Notes under the pieces: model-generated
What the model was told of the DNA's origin: nothing
The model's input: only the letters and a program-made list of their open reading frames with translations
Databases searched by the model: none
Assembly (NCBI RefSeq): GCF_014646235.1
Contig: NZ_BMNB01000001.1
Span: 417,033-481,032 of the forward strand
Direction of reading: 5' to 3'
Source: Micromonospora sonchi
Lineage (GTDB): Bacteria > Actinomycetota > Actinomycetes > Mycobacteriales > Micromonosporaceae
Length of the DNA: 64,000 nt
In this document: positions 17,669-26,408 of the stretch, one piece after another
Layout: every line of letters begins with the position of its first letter
Numbering within the stretch: position 1 is the stretch's first letter
Program-made: the position numbers and the translations under genes

Positions 17669-19120
17669 TCAGCGGGTGAGGCCCAGCGCCTCGGCGGCGG
17701 CCCGACCGTTGGCGTGGCTCGCGCCGTACGTGGTCACGAAGGCCCGGACGCCGGGCGGCCGCCAGCTGGCCGGCCAGCCCATCTCGACCACCACCACCGG
17801 GTGCCGGGCGGCCAACGTGGCGACCAGCTCCGGTCCGCCGGGCAGGCGGTGCAGGTGCCGCCCGACCAGCACGATCGGCCGGGACCCTGCGCGGCGGCAC
17901 AGGTCTTCCGGGTCGGCCTCGGTGGCCACCACGCGGATCTGCTCGGTGTCGTGCAGGTGCGGGCCCAGGCCCCACGGCACCCGCCCCTCGGCGATGGTGG
18001 CAGCGGCGTGCAGCTGCACCACCAGCGGGCGCCCCAGCCCGGTCAGCACGCCCTCCACGTGGACCGCCCGGCGGGCCGCCGCGTACCCCAGCCGGGTGGG
18101 GGTGCCGGTGGACGTGCCGGCGGCCCGGGTCCAGGCGGCGAGTTCCGCGGCGCGGCCGGCCGCCTGCTCGACCCGGGACCGCGCCAGCCGGCCGTCGCCC
18201 AGCGCGGCCACGATCTCGGCGGCCACCCGCTCGACCAGGTCGGCGTCGACCCGGGCACCGATGCAGAGCAGGTCCGCGCCGGCGGCCAGGGCCAGCACCG
18301 CGCCGGGGGCGATCCCGCCGGCGGCGAGCGCGGCGCCCTTCATCTCCAGGGCGTCGGTGATCACGGTGCCGGTGAAGCCGTACTCGTCGCGCAGCAGGTC
18401 CACCAGCACCGCGCGGCTGAACGTCGCCGGCCGGTCGCCGGTCAGCGCGGGTACCCGGATGTGCGCGGTCATCACCGCCCTGGCGCCGGCGGCCACCACC
18501 GCGGCGAACGGCGGCAGGTCGCGTCGGCGCAGCAGGTCCGGCGGGACGTCCACGGTGGGCAGCTCGTGGTGGGAGTCGGCGACCGTGGCGCCGTGCCCGG
18601 GGAAGTGCTTGGCGCAGGCCGCGACCCCGGCGGCCTGGAGGCCGGCGGTCGCGGCGGCGGCGTGTGCGGCGACCCGCGCCGGATCGGCGCCGAACGACCG
18701 GGTGCCGATCACCGGGTTGTCGTCGGCGCTGTTGACGTCGACGGTGGGCGCCAGGTTGACGGTGATGCCGAGACCGACCAGCTCCGCGCCGATGGCGTGG
18801 TGGATCTGGCGGGTGAGCGAGACGTCGTCGATCGCGCCGAGCGCGGCGTTACCGGGGTACGGGCTGCCGGTGGCGTGCGCCAGCCGGGTGACGTCGCCAC
18901 CCTCCTCGTCGATGGCGATCAGCACGTCGGGCCGCCCGGTACGCAGCGCGGCGGTGCTCGCCGCCACCTGGGCCGGCTGGTGGATGTTCCGGCCGAACAG
19001 GGTGTGCCCGGCCAGCCCGTCGGCGACCAGGTCGACGGCCCAGTCGGGCGGGACCGGTCCGGGGTACGCGGCCAGCAGGGTGCCCAGCGCGAGGCGACGA
19101 AGTCCTGGGTCCAGCCCCAC
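17669..19120 (-). CDS. GH3 beta-N-acetylhexosaminidase, NagZ-like
   Basis: A 483-residue family-3 hydrolase that removes N-acetylglucosamine from chitin or peptidoglycan fragments. NagZ hallmarks are IAIDEEGGDVTRL, ACAKHFPGHGATVADSHHELP (the flexible loop with the His used as acid/base partner) and TGTVITDALEMKG with the nucleophile Asp. It has no signal peptide, so it is probably cytoplasmic. A C-terminal domain of about 130 residues extends beyond the single-domain NagZ type. The GTG start follows GGAGAGGAGAG. It is divergent from a ROK regulator, which suggests amino-sugar control. Confidence 0.88.
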   Translation of the reverse strand: MGLDPGLRRLALGTLLAAYPGPVPPDWAVDLVADGLAGHTLFGRNIHQPAQVAASTAALRTGRPDVLIAIDEEGGDVTRLAHATGSPYPGNAALGAIDDVSLTRQIHHAIGAELVGLGITVNLAPTVDVNSADDNPVIGTRSFGADPARVAAHAAAATAGLQAAGVAACAKHFPGHGATVADSHHELPTVDVPPDLLRRRDLPPFAAVVAAGARAVMTAHIRVPALTGDRPATFSRAVLVDLLRDEYGFTGTVITDALEMKGAALAAGGIAPGAVLALAAGADLLCIGARVDADLVERVAAEIVAALGDGRLARSRVEQAAGRAAELAAWTRAAGTSTGTPTRLGYAAARRAVHVEGVLTGLGRPLVVQLHAAATIAEGRVPWGLGPHLHDTEQIRVVATEADPEDLCRRAGSRPIVLVGRHLHRLPGGPELVATLAARHPVVVVEMGWPASWRPPGVRAFVTTYGASHANGRAAAEALGLTR

Positions 19121-19175
19121 GCGATCTCTCCTCTCCTGCCGGCCGGATACGCTACGTGCTACCCGTTCGCAGGGC

Positions 19176-19198
19176 AGTTTACAGTTAGCAAAGTTTAC
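19176..19198. promoter_or_regulatory. AT-rich direct repeat, possible ROK operator
   Basis: In the 96-bp gap between the divergent GH3 and ROK genes AGTTTAC occurs twice (19176-19182 and 19192-19198), start to start 16 bp. The segment AGTTAGCAAAGTTTACT between them is partly self-complementary. ROK repressors bind AT-rich sites of this sort, so it may be the operator for both genes. Confidence 0.4.
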
Positions 19199-19216
19199 TG
19201 AACTTGAGGACATGGC

Positions 19217-20392
19217 ATGAGCGCGACCCGGCTGCCCGGCACCCCACGTCTGTTGCGAGCCCTCAACGACCGCGCGGCGCTGGAACTTCTGCTGGAACAG
19301 GGGCCGCTGACCCGGGCCCGGCTCGGCGAACTCACCGGCCTGTCCAAGGTCACCGCGTCCCAGCTGGTGGAGCGGCTGGAGGAACGCGGACTGGTCACCC
19401 GGGTCGGTGAGCAGGCCGGCGGGCGAGGGCCGAACGCCCAGCTCTACGCGGTGCGGCCGGGCAGCGCCCACGTGATCGGCGTGGACGTGGGCCCGGAGCG
19501 GGTGGTGGCCGCCTGCGCCGACATCACCGGCGCGGTGATCGGCCGGGTCGAGCAGTCCACCCGGGACACCGACGACCCGGTGGGAGTGGTGCACAACGCC
19601 GTCGTCCAGGCCGCCAGCAGCGCCGGAGCGCAGCTGTCGAGCGTACGCCGGATCGTGCTCGGCACCCCCGGCCTGGTCGACCCGGGAACCGGTGACATCA
19701 CCTTCGCGTTCAACCTGCCCCGCTGGCATCGCGGTCTGCTCGCCGCGCTCCGCGACGACCTGGACACCCCGGTCGTGTTCGAGAACGACGTCAACCTCGC
19801 GGCGGTGGCCGAGGCGCAGTCCGGCGCGGCTCAAGGGCTGGCGGACTTCGTGCTGGTCTGGGTCGGCACCGGTGTCGGCCTGGCGATCATGCTGGGCGGG
19901 CGGCTGCACCAGGGCAGCAGCGGCGCGGCCGGCGAGATCGGGTACCTGCCGGTGCCCGGGGCGCCGATCCCGCGCGACGTCTCCCGCCGGGCCAAGCCGG
20001 CGTTCCAGCAGCTGGCCGGCGCGGACGCGATCCGGGCGCTGGCCCGTGAGCACGGTTATCCCGACACCTCCGCCGCCGACGCGGTGCGCGCCGCGATCGC
20101 CGACGGCACCGCCGGCGGGCCGATGCTCGACGAGGTGGCGCGCCGGCTCGCCCTCGGTGTGGCGAGCACCTGCGTGGTGCTGGACCCGCCGCTGGTGGTC
20201 CTCGCCGGGGAGGTGGGCCAGGCCGGTGGTGCGGCGCTGGCCGAGCGGGTGCAGCACGAGGTCGCCGCCATCACGCTGGTGCGCCCCCGGGTGGTGCCCA
20301 CCGGGCTCACCGAGGAGTCGATCCTGCACGGGGCGCTGCGTACCGCCCTGGACGCCGTTCGGGACGAGGTCTTCGGCTCGACCGTCGGCTGA
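19217..20392 (+). CDS. ROK family transcriptional regulator
   Basis: A 391-residue ROK (NagC/XylR type) repressor. An N-terminal winged HTH is seen in LLEQGPLTRARLGELTGLSKVTASQLVERLEERGLV. A ROK sugar-kinase-like domain follows, with IGVDVGPERVVAACAD, the PGLVDPGTGDI motif and LVWVGTGVGLAIML. The canonical zinc cysteine motif CxCGxxGC is not visible where it would be expected after GEIGYLPV, which suggests a non-zinc variant. It is divergent from the NagZ-like GH3 gene and probably senses an amino sugar or related ligand. Confidence 0.88.
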   Translation: MSATRLPGTPRLLRALNDRAALELLLEQGPLTRARLGELTGLSKVTASQLVERLEERGLVTRVGEQAGGRGPNAQLYAVRPGSAHVIGVDVGPERVVAACADITGAVIGRVEQSTRDTDDPVGVVHNAVVQAASSAGAQLSSVRRIVLGTPGLVDPGTGDITFAFNLPRWHRGLLAALRDDLDTPVVFENDVNLAAVAEAQSGAAQGLADFVLVWVGTGVGLAIMLGGRLHQGSSGAAGEIGYLPVPGAPIPRDVSRRAKPAFQQLAGADAIRALAREHGYPDTSAADAVRAAIADGTAGGPMLDEVARRLALGVASTCVVLDPPLVVLAGEVGQAGGAALAERVQHEVAAITLVRPRVVPTGLTEESILHGALRTALDAVRDEVFGSTVG

Positions 20393-20398
20393 GCGGGG

Positions 20399-21412
20399 TC
20401 AGACCAGGTCGCGGCGCCGGAACACGGCGAAGGCCGCGGCGGTGAGCCCGCCGGTGAACAACAGCAGCACGGCCAGCGCCGCCGGCCAGCCCAGCGAGTA
20501 GCTGCCGTCGCAGTAGCCGTGGGTCAGGTTCGCGCAGACGCTGGCGTCCCAGAGCTTCATCTCACCGGCCAGCCACGCGCCGACGTACGTGGAGAGCATG
20601 AGCTGGTCGGGCCGGGCCGCCTGGAGGATATCCAGCACGATCCGACCACCCAGCTCCCACACCACCAGGTACGCCGCCGCCGCGCCGAGCGCCGCCGAGG
20701 TGTGCCGACCCATCGCGGCGATGGCGAAGCCGAGCGCCGCGGCGAGCAGCACCAGCACCAGACCACGCCCCCAGATCGCGCCCAGCCCCGCCCAGAAGGC
20801 GGCGTTGGTCGGGCCGGGATAGCCGGTGACCTGGGCAATGACCCAGAAGGTGCCGAGGTACGCCAGTGAGGAGAGCACCGACAACACCAGCGTCAGCCCG
20901 AGCAGCGTGCCCAGCTTCGTGCCCAGCACCGTCAGTCGGCGTGGCCGCCACAGCAGCAGGTTCACCACCCCGCCGGAATTCAGGTCGGCACCGATGTAGG
21001 AGGCGCCGACCAGGAAGCCGAACAGCACCAGGAACGCCACCAGGAAGTACAGCAACGGCTCGGCCTGCCGGGTGAAGGTGAACACGCCGGCCAGGTAGTC
21101 GGCGGTCACCGGCAACCGGTCCCGCAGCGCCGGATCCAGCTCGGAGCAGTCGTCCGGGAGGTAGCCGTAGTCCTCGACGGGCGGCGGGGCGCCCTGCTCC
21201 CGGGCCAGGCAGCGGGAATGCTGCAACTCCATCTCGCGCCGCTCGGCCACGGCCTTCTGCTGCGCCTGGGCCAGTTCGGTGGCGCTGGGCTGATGCGAGC
21301 CGGCCAACGTGGTAGCCGCCGTCACCGCGAAGGCGAACGCCAGCAGGACGACCATGAGCTGCACGAAACGGCGTGCGACCAGCCGCTCCACCTCGGCCCG
21401 GATCAGGTTCAC
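20399..21412 (-). CDS. ABC-2 type exporter permease
   Basis: A membrane permease of about 337 residues that works with the ATPase encoded just upstream. It starts VNLIRAEVERLVARRFVQLM followed by a first helix, then an extracellular loop with conserved Cys residues (RCLAREQGAPPPVEDYGYLPDDCSELD). Five further hydrophobic segments follow and it ends FRRRDLV, typical of ABC-2 permeases. The GTG start overlaps the ATPase stop by 4 bp. Substrate unknown; such two-component systems export drugs, peptides or lipids. It ends 7 bp from the convergent ROK gene. Confidence 0.85.
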   Translation of the reverse strand: MNLIRAEVERLVARRFVQLMVVLLAFAFAVTAATTLAGSHQPSATELAQAQQKAVAERREMELQHSRCLAREQGAPPPVEDYGYLPDDCSELDPALRDRLPVTADYLAGVFTFTRQAEPLLYFLVAFLVLFGFLVGASYIGADLNSGGVVNLLLWRPRRLTVLGTKLGTLLGLTLVLSVLSSLAYLGTFWVIAQVTGYPGPTNAAFWAGLGAIWGRGLVLVLLAAALGFAIAAMGRHTSAALGAAAAYLVVWELGGRIVLDILQAARPDQLMLSTYVGAWLAGEMKLWDASVCANLTHGYCDGSYSLGWPAALAVLLLFTGGLTAAAFAVFRRRDLV

Positions 21413-22413
21413 GCGTCCACTCCCCGTACGTCGTCGAGGTCGATCACGGCCGGGCCCGGATGCGGTGCCGAGCCGTCCGGCTGCCGGGGTACGCCCGGAT
21501 GCGGCGTGGTGCCGGTCAGCTCCAGGAAGACGCTCTCCAGATCCGGCCGCAACGGCGTCAGTTCGCGTACCCAGATGCCCTGCTCGCCCAGCGTCCGGCT
21601 GACCGTGACCGGATCCGGCACGCCGCCGACCACCAGGTGGTCGCCGTGCCCGGTGACCGTCAGCCCGGCGGCCAGCAGCAACTCCTCGGCCCGGGCCAGG
21701 TCGTCGGCGCGGACCAGGCACTCGGCGCGGTCGAAACCGGCCAGCACCTGCTCCACCGGACCGGCCGCCACCCGCCGGCCCCGCGAGATGATCGTGACGT
21801 GGTCGCAGATCAGCTGGATCTCGGCCAGGATGTGACTGGAGAGCAGCACCGTCACGCCGTTCGCCGCCAGCCCGCGCATCAGGTCGCGCATCTCGCGAAT
21901 GCCCGCCGGGTCCAGCCCGTTGGCCGGTTCGTCGAGGATCAGCAGCTCGGGGCGCTTGAGCAGGGCCGAAGCCACGGCCAGGCGCTGCTTCATGCCGAGC
22001 GAGTAGCCCTTGACCCGTTCGTGGCCCCGGTCGCCCAGGCCCACCTCCTCCAGCACCTCGTCGACCCGGGCGACGGGTACGCCACCGGCCAGCGCGAGCA
22101 GCCGCAGCGTGCGGTAGCCGGTGAAGTTGCCGAAGAACTGGGGGCTCTCCACGATCGCGCCGACCCGCCCGGCGACCCGGGCCAGGTGATCCGGCGCGTC
22201 GGCCCCGAGCACGCTCATCCGCCCCTCGTCGGCGCGGACCAGCCCGAGCAGCGCCCGCAGCGTGGTCGTCTTGCCCGACCCGTTGGGACCGAGGAACCCG
22301 TGCACCTGGCCGGCCTCGACCCGCAGGTCGAACCCGTCGACGGCGACCCGACGGCCCCGACGCACACTGTGGAAGGTCTTGCGCAGACCATCGATCTCGA
22401 TGACCCCGCTCAT
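21409..22413 (-). CDS. ABC exporter ATP-binding protein
   Basis: An ATPase subunit of a DrrA/CcmA-type exporter. The sequence shows Walker A GPNGSGKTTT, signature YSLGMKQRLAVA, Walker B LLILDEPANGLDP and the H-loop at SSHIL. A C-terminal extension of about 100 residues (DDLARAEELLLAAGLTVT onward) is typical of the antibiotic-resistance subfamily. The ATG at 22413 has GGAGGG 3 bp upstream; the longer frame to 22443 is unlikely. It is translationally coupled (GTGA overlap) with the permease. It is divergent from another ABC ATPase gene. Confidence 0.9.
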   Translation of the reverse strand: MSGVIEIDGLRKTFHSVRRGRRVAVDGFDLRVEAGQVHGFLGPNGSGKTTTLRALLGLVRADEGRMSVLGADAPDHLARVAGRVGAIVESPQFFGNFTGYRTLRLLALAGGVPVARVDEVLEEVGLGDRGHERVKGYSLGMKQRLAVASALLKRPELLILDEPANGLDPAGIREMRDLMRGLAANGVTVLLSSHILAEIQLICDHVTIISRGRRVAAGPVEQVLAGFDRAECLVRADDLARAEELLLAAGLTVTGHGDHLVVGGVPDPVTVSRTLGEQGIWVRELTPLRPDLESVFLELTGTTPHPGVPRQPDGSAPHPGPAVIDLDDVRGVDA

Positions 22414-22512
22414 GGTCCCTCCGGATGGGGTGAGCAACGACACGGCGCCTCACCATACGGCCACCTCGCACACCGGTGGGGGCCGGCCGACCCTGCGTGA
22501 TTGGATGGGCAG

Positions 22513-23355
22513 GTGACTGGTGACCTGATCCTCGGCGCAGCCGGCGCCACACCCGCCCCCTCGCCCGTGGACGCGGATCTGGTGGTCAGCCTCGACGGCG
22601 TCGCCGTACGCCGGTCCGGCACCGCCCTTCTGCACGACCTGGACTGGCGGGTGGAACTGGACGAACGCTGGGTGGTGCTGGGGCCCAACGGCGCCGGCAA
22701 GACCACTCTGCTCAAACTCGCCGCGGGGCGGCTGCACCCCACCACCGGCACCGTGCACGTGCTGGGGGAGCGGATCGGGGGCACCGACCTCACCGAACTG
22801 CGGACCCGCATCGGTCTGACCACCGCCGCGCTCGCCGAGCGCCTGCCCGCCGACGAGCGGGTCCGTGACGTGGTGATGACCGCGGCCTGGTCGGTGGTCG
22901 GCCGCTGGCGGGAGAGCTACGACCCGGCCGACGTGGCCCGCGCCCGCGCGCTGCTCGACCAGCTCGGCGTCGGCACGCTGGCCGACCGGACGTACGGCAC
23001 CCTGTCGGAGGGCGAGCGCAAGCGGGTGCAGATCGCCCGCGCGCTGATGACCGACCCGGAGCTGCTGCTGCTCGACGAACCGGCGGCCGGGTTGGACCTG
23101 GGTGGCCGGGAGGAGCTGGTGGCCCGCCTCGCCGAGCTGGCGCAGGACCCCGACGCCCCGGCGCTGGTCCTGGTCACCCACCACGTGGAGGAGATCCCGC
23201 CCGGCTTCACCCACGCGCTGCTGCTGCGCGAGGGCGCGGTGATGGCCCAGGGTCTGCTGGACGACACCCTCACCCCCGACAACCTCACCAAGACCTTCGG
23301 CCTGCCGCTGCTCGTCGAGCGCACCCGCGGTCGCTACACCGCCCGCGCCGCCTGA
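22513..23355 (+). CDS. Stand-alone ABC ATP-binding protein
   Basis: A single ABC ATPase of about 280 residues without a permease gene beside it. It shows Walker A GPNGAGKTTL, signature TLSEGERKRVQIA, Walker B LLLLDEPAAGLDL and the H-loop in VTHHVEE. The closing LTKTFGLPLLVERTRGRY resembles FhuC- or YlmA-type ATPases used for metal or cofactor transport, or acting alone. The GTG at 22513 is preferred to the TTG at 22501. A 55-bp repeat starts just after its stop. Confidence 0.85.
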   Translation: MTGDLILGAAGATPAPSPVDADLVVSLDGVAVRRSGTALLHDLDWRVELDERWVVLGPNGAGKTTLLKLAAGRLHPTTGTVHVLGERIGGTDLTELRTRIGLTTAALAERLPADERVRDVVMTAAWSVVGRWRESYDPADVARARALLDQLGVGTLADRTYGTLSEGERKRVQIARALMTDPELLLLDEPAAGLDLGGREELVARLAELAQDPDAPALVLVTHHVEEIPPGFTHALLLREGAVMAQGLLDDTLTPDNLTKTFGLPLLVERTRGRYTARAA

Positions 23356-23357
23356 GG

Positions 23358-23412
23358 TGTAAGGAGGGGCCCCCTTTTAACGCCTGGAGTAGAGGAAGGG
23401 CCCCCTATTAAC
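23358..23412 (+). repeat. Bipartite GGGGCCCC repeat, copy 1
   Basis: Two half-units related to AAGGAAGGGCCCCTTATTAA are placed head to tail (23361-23380 and 23392-23411) around GCCTGGAGTAG. It starts a few bases after the stop of the ABC ATPase gene. Each core is itself palindromic, so the halves can also pair to make a hairpin. Three more copies lie in the window. Confidence 0.85.
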
Positions 23413-23436
23413 AGCCGCAACCACCGGGAGGCCGCC

Positions 23437-24336
23437 GTGCGTCAGCCCCGTGTCGTCGTGGTGGGCAGTGCGAACATGGACCTGGTCGCCACCGCCCCGG
23501 CCCTGCCCCGGCCGGGCGAGACGATGCTCGGCACCGATTTCGTCATGGTGGCCGGCGGCAAGGGCGCCAACCAGGCCATCGCCGCCACCCGGGCGGGCGC
23601 TGACTGCTCGTTCCTCGGTGCGATCGGTTCGGACTCGTTCGGCGTGACCCTGCGGGCCCGGATCACCGCCGCCGGCGTCGACACCAGCCAACTGCGCGTC
23701 ACCTACGGTGCCTCCGGGGTGGCCCTGGTCATGGTCAACGCCGAGGGCGAGAACGCGATCCTGGTGACGCCGGGCGCGAACGCCTCGCTGACCGCGCTCA
23801 CCGAGCCCGAACTCGCCGTCGTACGCGACGCCGACGTGCTGGTCGCGCAGTTGGAGATTCCGGTCGAGACGGTGACCGAGGCCGCCGTGGCCGCCCGGGC
23901 CGCCGGCACCCGGGTGGTGCTCAACGCGGCGCCCGCCGTCCCGCTCCCGCCGGAGCTGCTCGCCGCCGTGGATCTGCTGGTGGTCAACGAGAACGAGGCG
24001 CAGGCGTACACCGGCCGTGGCCGGGAGGACCCGTACGCCCTGCTCGACCTGGTGCCCCGGGCGGTGCTCACCCTCGGCGCGCAGGGCGCCTGGTACGGCG
24101 ACCGGGACGGCACGACCGTGCACGTTCCCGCCGTGCCGGTGGAGACGGTCGACTCGACCGCCGCCGGGGACGCGTTCACCGGCGCGCTCGCCGTGGCCTG
24201 GGGCGAGGGCCGCGACATGGTCGACGCGGTCCGCTGGGCCGCAGCGGCCGGTGCCGTCTGCGTCCGTCGGCTCGGCGCGAGCGTGTCGCTGCCGCGCCGC
24301 GCCGAGATCGACGAACTGTACGCGCCCGCGCCCTGA
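23437..24336 (+). CDS. rbsK: Ribokinase
   Basis: A PfkB-family kinase that phosphorylates ribose at O5 with ATP in the cytoplasm. Ribokinase hallmarks are VVVVGSANMDLVATAPALPRPGET, GGKGANQAIAATRAGA (substrate-binding motif) and ETVDSTAAGDAFTGALAVA with the catalytic Asp in the AAGDAF anion hole. The 299-residue length is normal for the family. The GTG start has GGGAGG upstream. No ribose transporter or LacI gene is nearby, so it probably salvages ribose from nucleosides. Another PfkB sugar cannot be excluded. Confidence 0.88.
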   Translation: MRQPRVVVVGSANMDLVATAPALPRPGETMLGTDFVMVAGGKGANQAIAATRAGADCSFLGAIGSDSFGVTLRARITAAGVDTSQLRVTYGASGVALVMVNAEGENAILVTPGANASLTALTEPELAVVRDADVLVAQLEIPVETVTEAAVAARAAGTRVVLNAAPAVPLPPELLAAVDLLVVNENEAQAYTGRGREDPYALLDLVPRAVLTLGAQGAWYGDRDGTTVHVPAVPVETVDSTAAGDAFTGALAVAWGEGRDMVDAVRWAAAAGAVCVRRLGASVSLPRRAEIDELYAPAP

Positions 24337-24412
24337 GCGGCTCAGCCACCGCGCGCCGGTGCCGGCTCGCTCGGCGTACGCCAGTGGAAGCTCAGCCACC
24401 GCGCCGGTGCTG

Positions 24413-25168
24413 TCACTCGGCGCCGTCGCTGAGCTTCTCGCCCCGGCGACGCAGCATCGCCAGACCGGGAATGCCGGCCACGGCGAGCTTGAGATCCCGG
24501 GTCACGTCGAGCAGGTCGTGCAGGTCCGGGCCGACCCGGTCCAGGGTGGCCAGGATCGGCAGGATGTCCGAGGTGAGGTGCTGCCGGAGCTTCGGCAACT
24601 CGTCGACCAGCCGGATCGCCGCGGCCACCTCCTCGTGGCTGAGCTGCTCGACGAAGTGGTCGGCCATCGGCGCGGCCCGCCGCAGTGCCGGCTCGTACGC
24701 GGCCATCAGCTCCGCGGCGGTGGTCGCCGCCTCGGCCGCCACCCCCACCGTGGTGACCGCCCGGCCGGCGACCGCCTCCGCGGTGTCGATCACACCCGCC
24801 GCCGCCCGGGCCACCCGGTCGGCCTGCGCGACCACCGCCCCGGCGGTGGCCGACACCTGTTCGACCTCGCCGACCACCATGGCCGCCGCCGCGGCGACCT
24901 CGGTGGCGTTGTCCACGGCGGCGGTGGCGGCGGCATTGGTCACCGCCACCTCGCGGACGGCGCTTTCGGCGTCGGCGAGCATCCGGTCGGTGCGGTCGAG
25001 GGTCTGCTCGACCCGGTCCACCACCCCGTTGATCCGGGCCAGCAGCGCCTCCACCCCGTCCAGCACCGCGAACGCCCGGGCCGGGATCGCGGCGAGGGTG
25101 GTGGCCTGGTCGAGGGCGGCACGGGTGAGACCGACGACCGCGGCCGGCCGGGGAAGAGGAATCGGCAT
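24413..25168 (-). CDS. Ala-rich coiled-coil protein of unknown function
   Basis: A 251-residue protein that is almost wholly helical and rich in Ala and Val, with heptad-like repeats from about residue 40 to 160 (VDRVEQTLDRTDRMLADAESAVREVAV). No signal peptide or clear membrane segment is seen. It has the look of apolipoprotein-like or chemoreceptor-like coiled coils, which makes database names unreliable. The last third (PKLRQHLTSDILPILATLDRVGPDLHDLLDVTRDL) is the most distinctive part. It appears to be transcribed alone. Confidence 0.75.
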   Translation of the reverse strand: MPIPLPRPAAVVGLTRAALDQATTLAAIPARAFAVLDGVEALLARINGVVDRVEQTLDRTDRMLADAESAVREVAVTNAAATAAVDNATEVAAAAAMVVGEVEQVSATAGAVVAQADRVARAAAGVIDTAEAVAGRAVTTVGVAAEAATTAAELMAAYEPALRRAAPMADHFVEQLSHEEVAAAIRLVDELPKLRQHLTSDILPILATLDRVGPDLHDLLDVTRDLKLAVAGIPGLAMLRRRGEKLSDGAE

Positions 25169-25278
25169 GGAATCAAGTGTGCGTCAGGCGGGCACGTGAC
25201 GCCGGACGGCCGGTGCAGAGCCAGGTCACAGCCCCGTGGTGGGCGGGTGCAACCGCGCTCGGCCACCACTGGTGCCGG

Positions 25279-25761
25279 TCACCGGCCCGACGTGTCGTGC
25301 TCCACGGCCCGCTGCACCGCGCGGTAGATCTGCCCGAAGCGCAGCGCGTCCGGTGTGCGCAGCACCAGCAGTTCCTGCCCCCGGTACTGCACCCACAGCT
25401 CGTGCACCCGGTTGCCGCGCTCGTACGAGCGGTCCAGCCAGCCGAGCGGGATCTCCAGGAACGGCGCCAGCGCCAACGGGATGACCACGCAGGCCACCAG
25501 CGCGACCAGCGCCGGCAGCCACTCGCCCCGGTCCTGCGCCGACCAGGCCAGCGAAAGTACGCAGACCAGCCCGACCAGCGGCGGCAGGGAGAGCAGCAGC
25601 ACCAGTACGCCCCGACCGAGCACCCGGCCCCGTACGGCCAGCGTGGTGCGCCCCTTCTGGTGCCAGACGTAGGTGACTTCGTTGATCGGAAGGACCTGCC
25701 CGGCCGCCCGGATCGAGTCCGAGGTGACCTGCACCGCGTCGTCTCGGTAATAGAGCGCCAT
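25279..25761 (-). CDS. DUF6232-like membrane protein, paralogue 1
   Basis: A 160-residue protein starting MALYYRDDAVQVTSDSIRAAGQVLPINEVTYVWHQKG. Two adjacent hydrophobic segments follow (VLVLLLSLPPLVGLVCVLSLAW and LPALVALVACVVIPLALAPF). The end, [26 protein letters not shown], is shared with the next gene upstream. I recall this pattern as DUF6232; function unknown. The two genes are tandem duplicates in one direction, separated by a 55-bp repeat. Confidence 0.78.
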   Translation of the reverse strand: MALYYRDDAVQVTSDSIRAAGQVLPINEVTYVWHQKGRTTLAVRGRVLGRGVLVLLLSLPPLVGLVCVLSLAWSAQDRGEWLPALVALVACVVIPLALAPFLEIPLGWLDRSYERGNRVHELWVQYRGQELLVLRTPDALRFGQIYRAVQRAVEHDTSGR

Positions 25762-25802
25762 CACTAAGCCTAAGCATCCCTGGGCAACCTGTGCAGCTGA
25801 GG

Positions 25803-25857
25803 CTGTTAAAAAGGGGCCCTTCCTCTACCCCAGGCGTTAATAGGGGGCCCTTCCTTT
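25803..25857 (-). repeat. Bipartite GGGGCCCC repeat, copy 2 (inverted)
   Basis: This is the same two-part element as at 23358 but on the minus strand. Its first half-unit runs into the 3' end of the DUF6232-like gene at 25837 and supplies the last residues GRAPY and the TAA stop. It lies between the two DUF6232-like paralogues. Confidence 0.85.
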
Positions 25858-26310
25858 CGTCTCGGCTTCGAGGGCGCGTTGCAGGGCGCGGTAGATCTGC
25901 CCGAAGCGCAGGGCGTCCGGGGTACGCAGGAGCCGGACCGGGTGGCCGCGCCAGCGGATCCAGACCTCCCGAGGGCGGCTGCCCCGGGCGTACGAGCGGT
26001 CGAAGGACTCGAAGAGCTGGTCGGCGATCGGCCCGGCGGCCAGCCCGATCAGGATGGAGAAACCGATGATGGCGACGGTGGCGGTCGTCGATCCGTTCAG
26101 CCAGACGGCCAGCGCGATGCCGGCGACCGCGGCCACCACCGGGCCGATCATCGCCGCGCCGAGCGCGCCCCGGCCGGCCAGCACCCGCCACGACCGGCTG
26201 CCCCGGTGATGCCAGACCTCGGTGATCTCGGCCAGCGGGTAGGCGTGACCGTCGACGGTGACCGCGGCGGAGGTGACCCGTATGGACCTGTCGTCGTAGT
26301 AGGTGACCAT
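25837..26310 (-). CDS. DUF6232-like membrane protein, paralogue 2
   Basis: A 157-residue paralogue of the gene at 25279. [37 protein letters not shown] matches its N-terminus, two hydrophobic segments follow, and [26 protein letters not shown] closes the conserved part. The final KGRAPY and stop come from the 55-bp repeat, so the native end was probably lost or extended by repeat insertion. The ATG at 26310 has GGAG upstream. Function unknown. Confidence 0.8.
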   Translation of the reverse strand: MVTYYDDRSIRVTSAAVTVDGHAYPLAEITEVWHHRGSRSWRVLAGRGALGAAMIGPVVAAVAGIALAVWLNGSTTATVAIIGFSILIGLAAGPIADQLFESFDRSYARGSRPREVWIRWRGHPVRLLRTPDALRFGQIYRALQRALEAETKGRAPY

Positions 26311-26408
26311 CACGGGAACTCCAGGTCGCGGGACTGGCACCAGGGTACGTGCCGGTCAGGCCAGGTCGTAAGGTTGGCACGCGACTTCGACGAGGAAGGC
26401 AGGTCAGC

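Noticed and set aside
20399..23355. The three ABC genes as one transporter
   Set aside because: The permease/ATPase pair is on the minus strand and coupled. The third ATPase is divergent with different signature sequences, so it is treated as separate.
23358..23412. The GGGGCCCC repeat as a CRISPR or attachment site
   Set aside because: Only two half-units per locus, no spacers, no cas or integrase genes; the copies are dispersed at gene ends.
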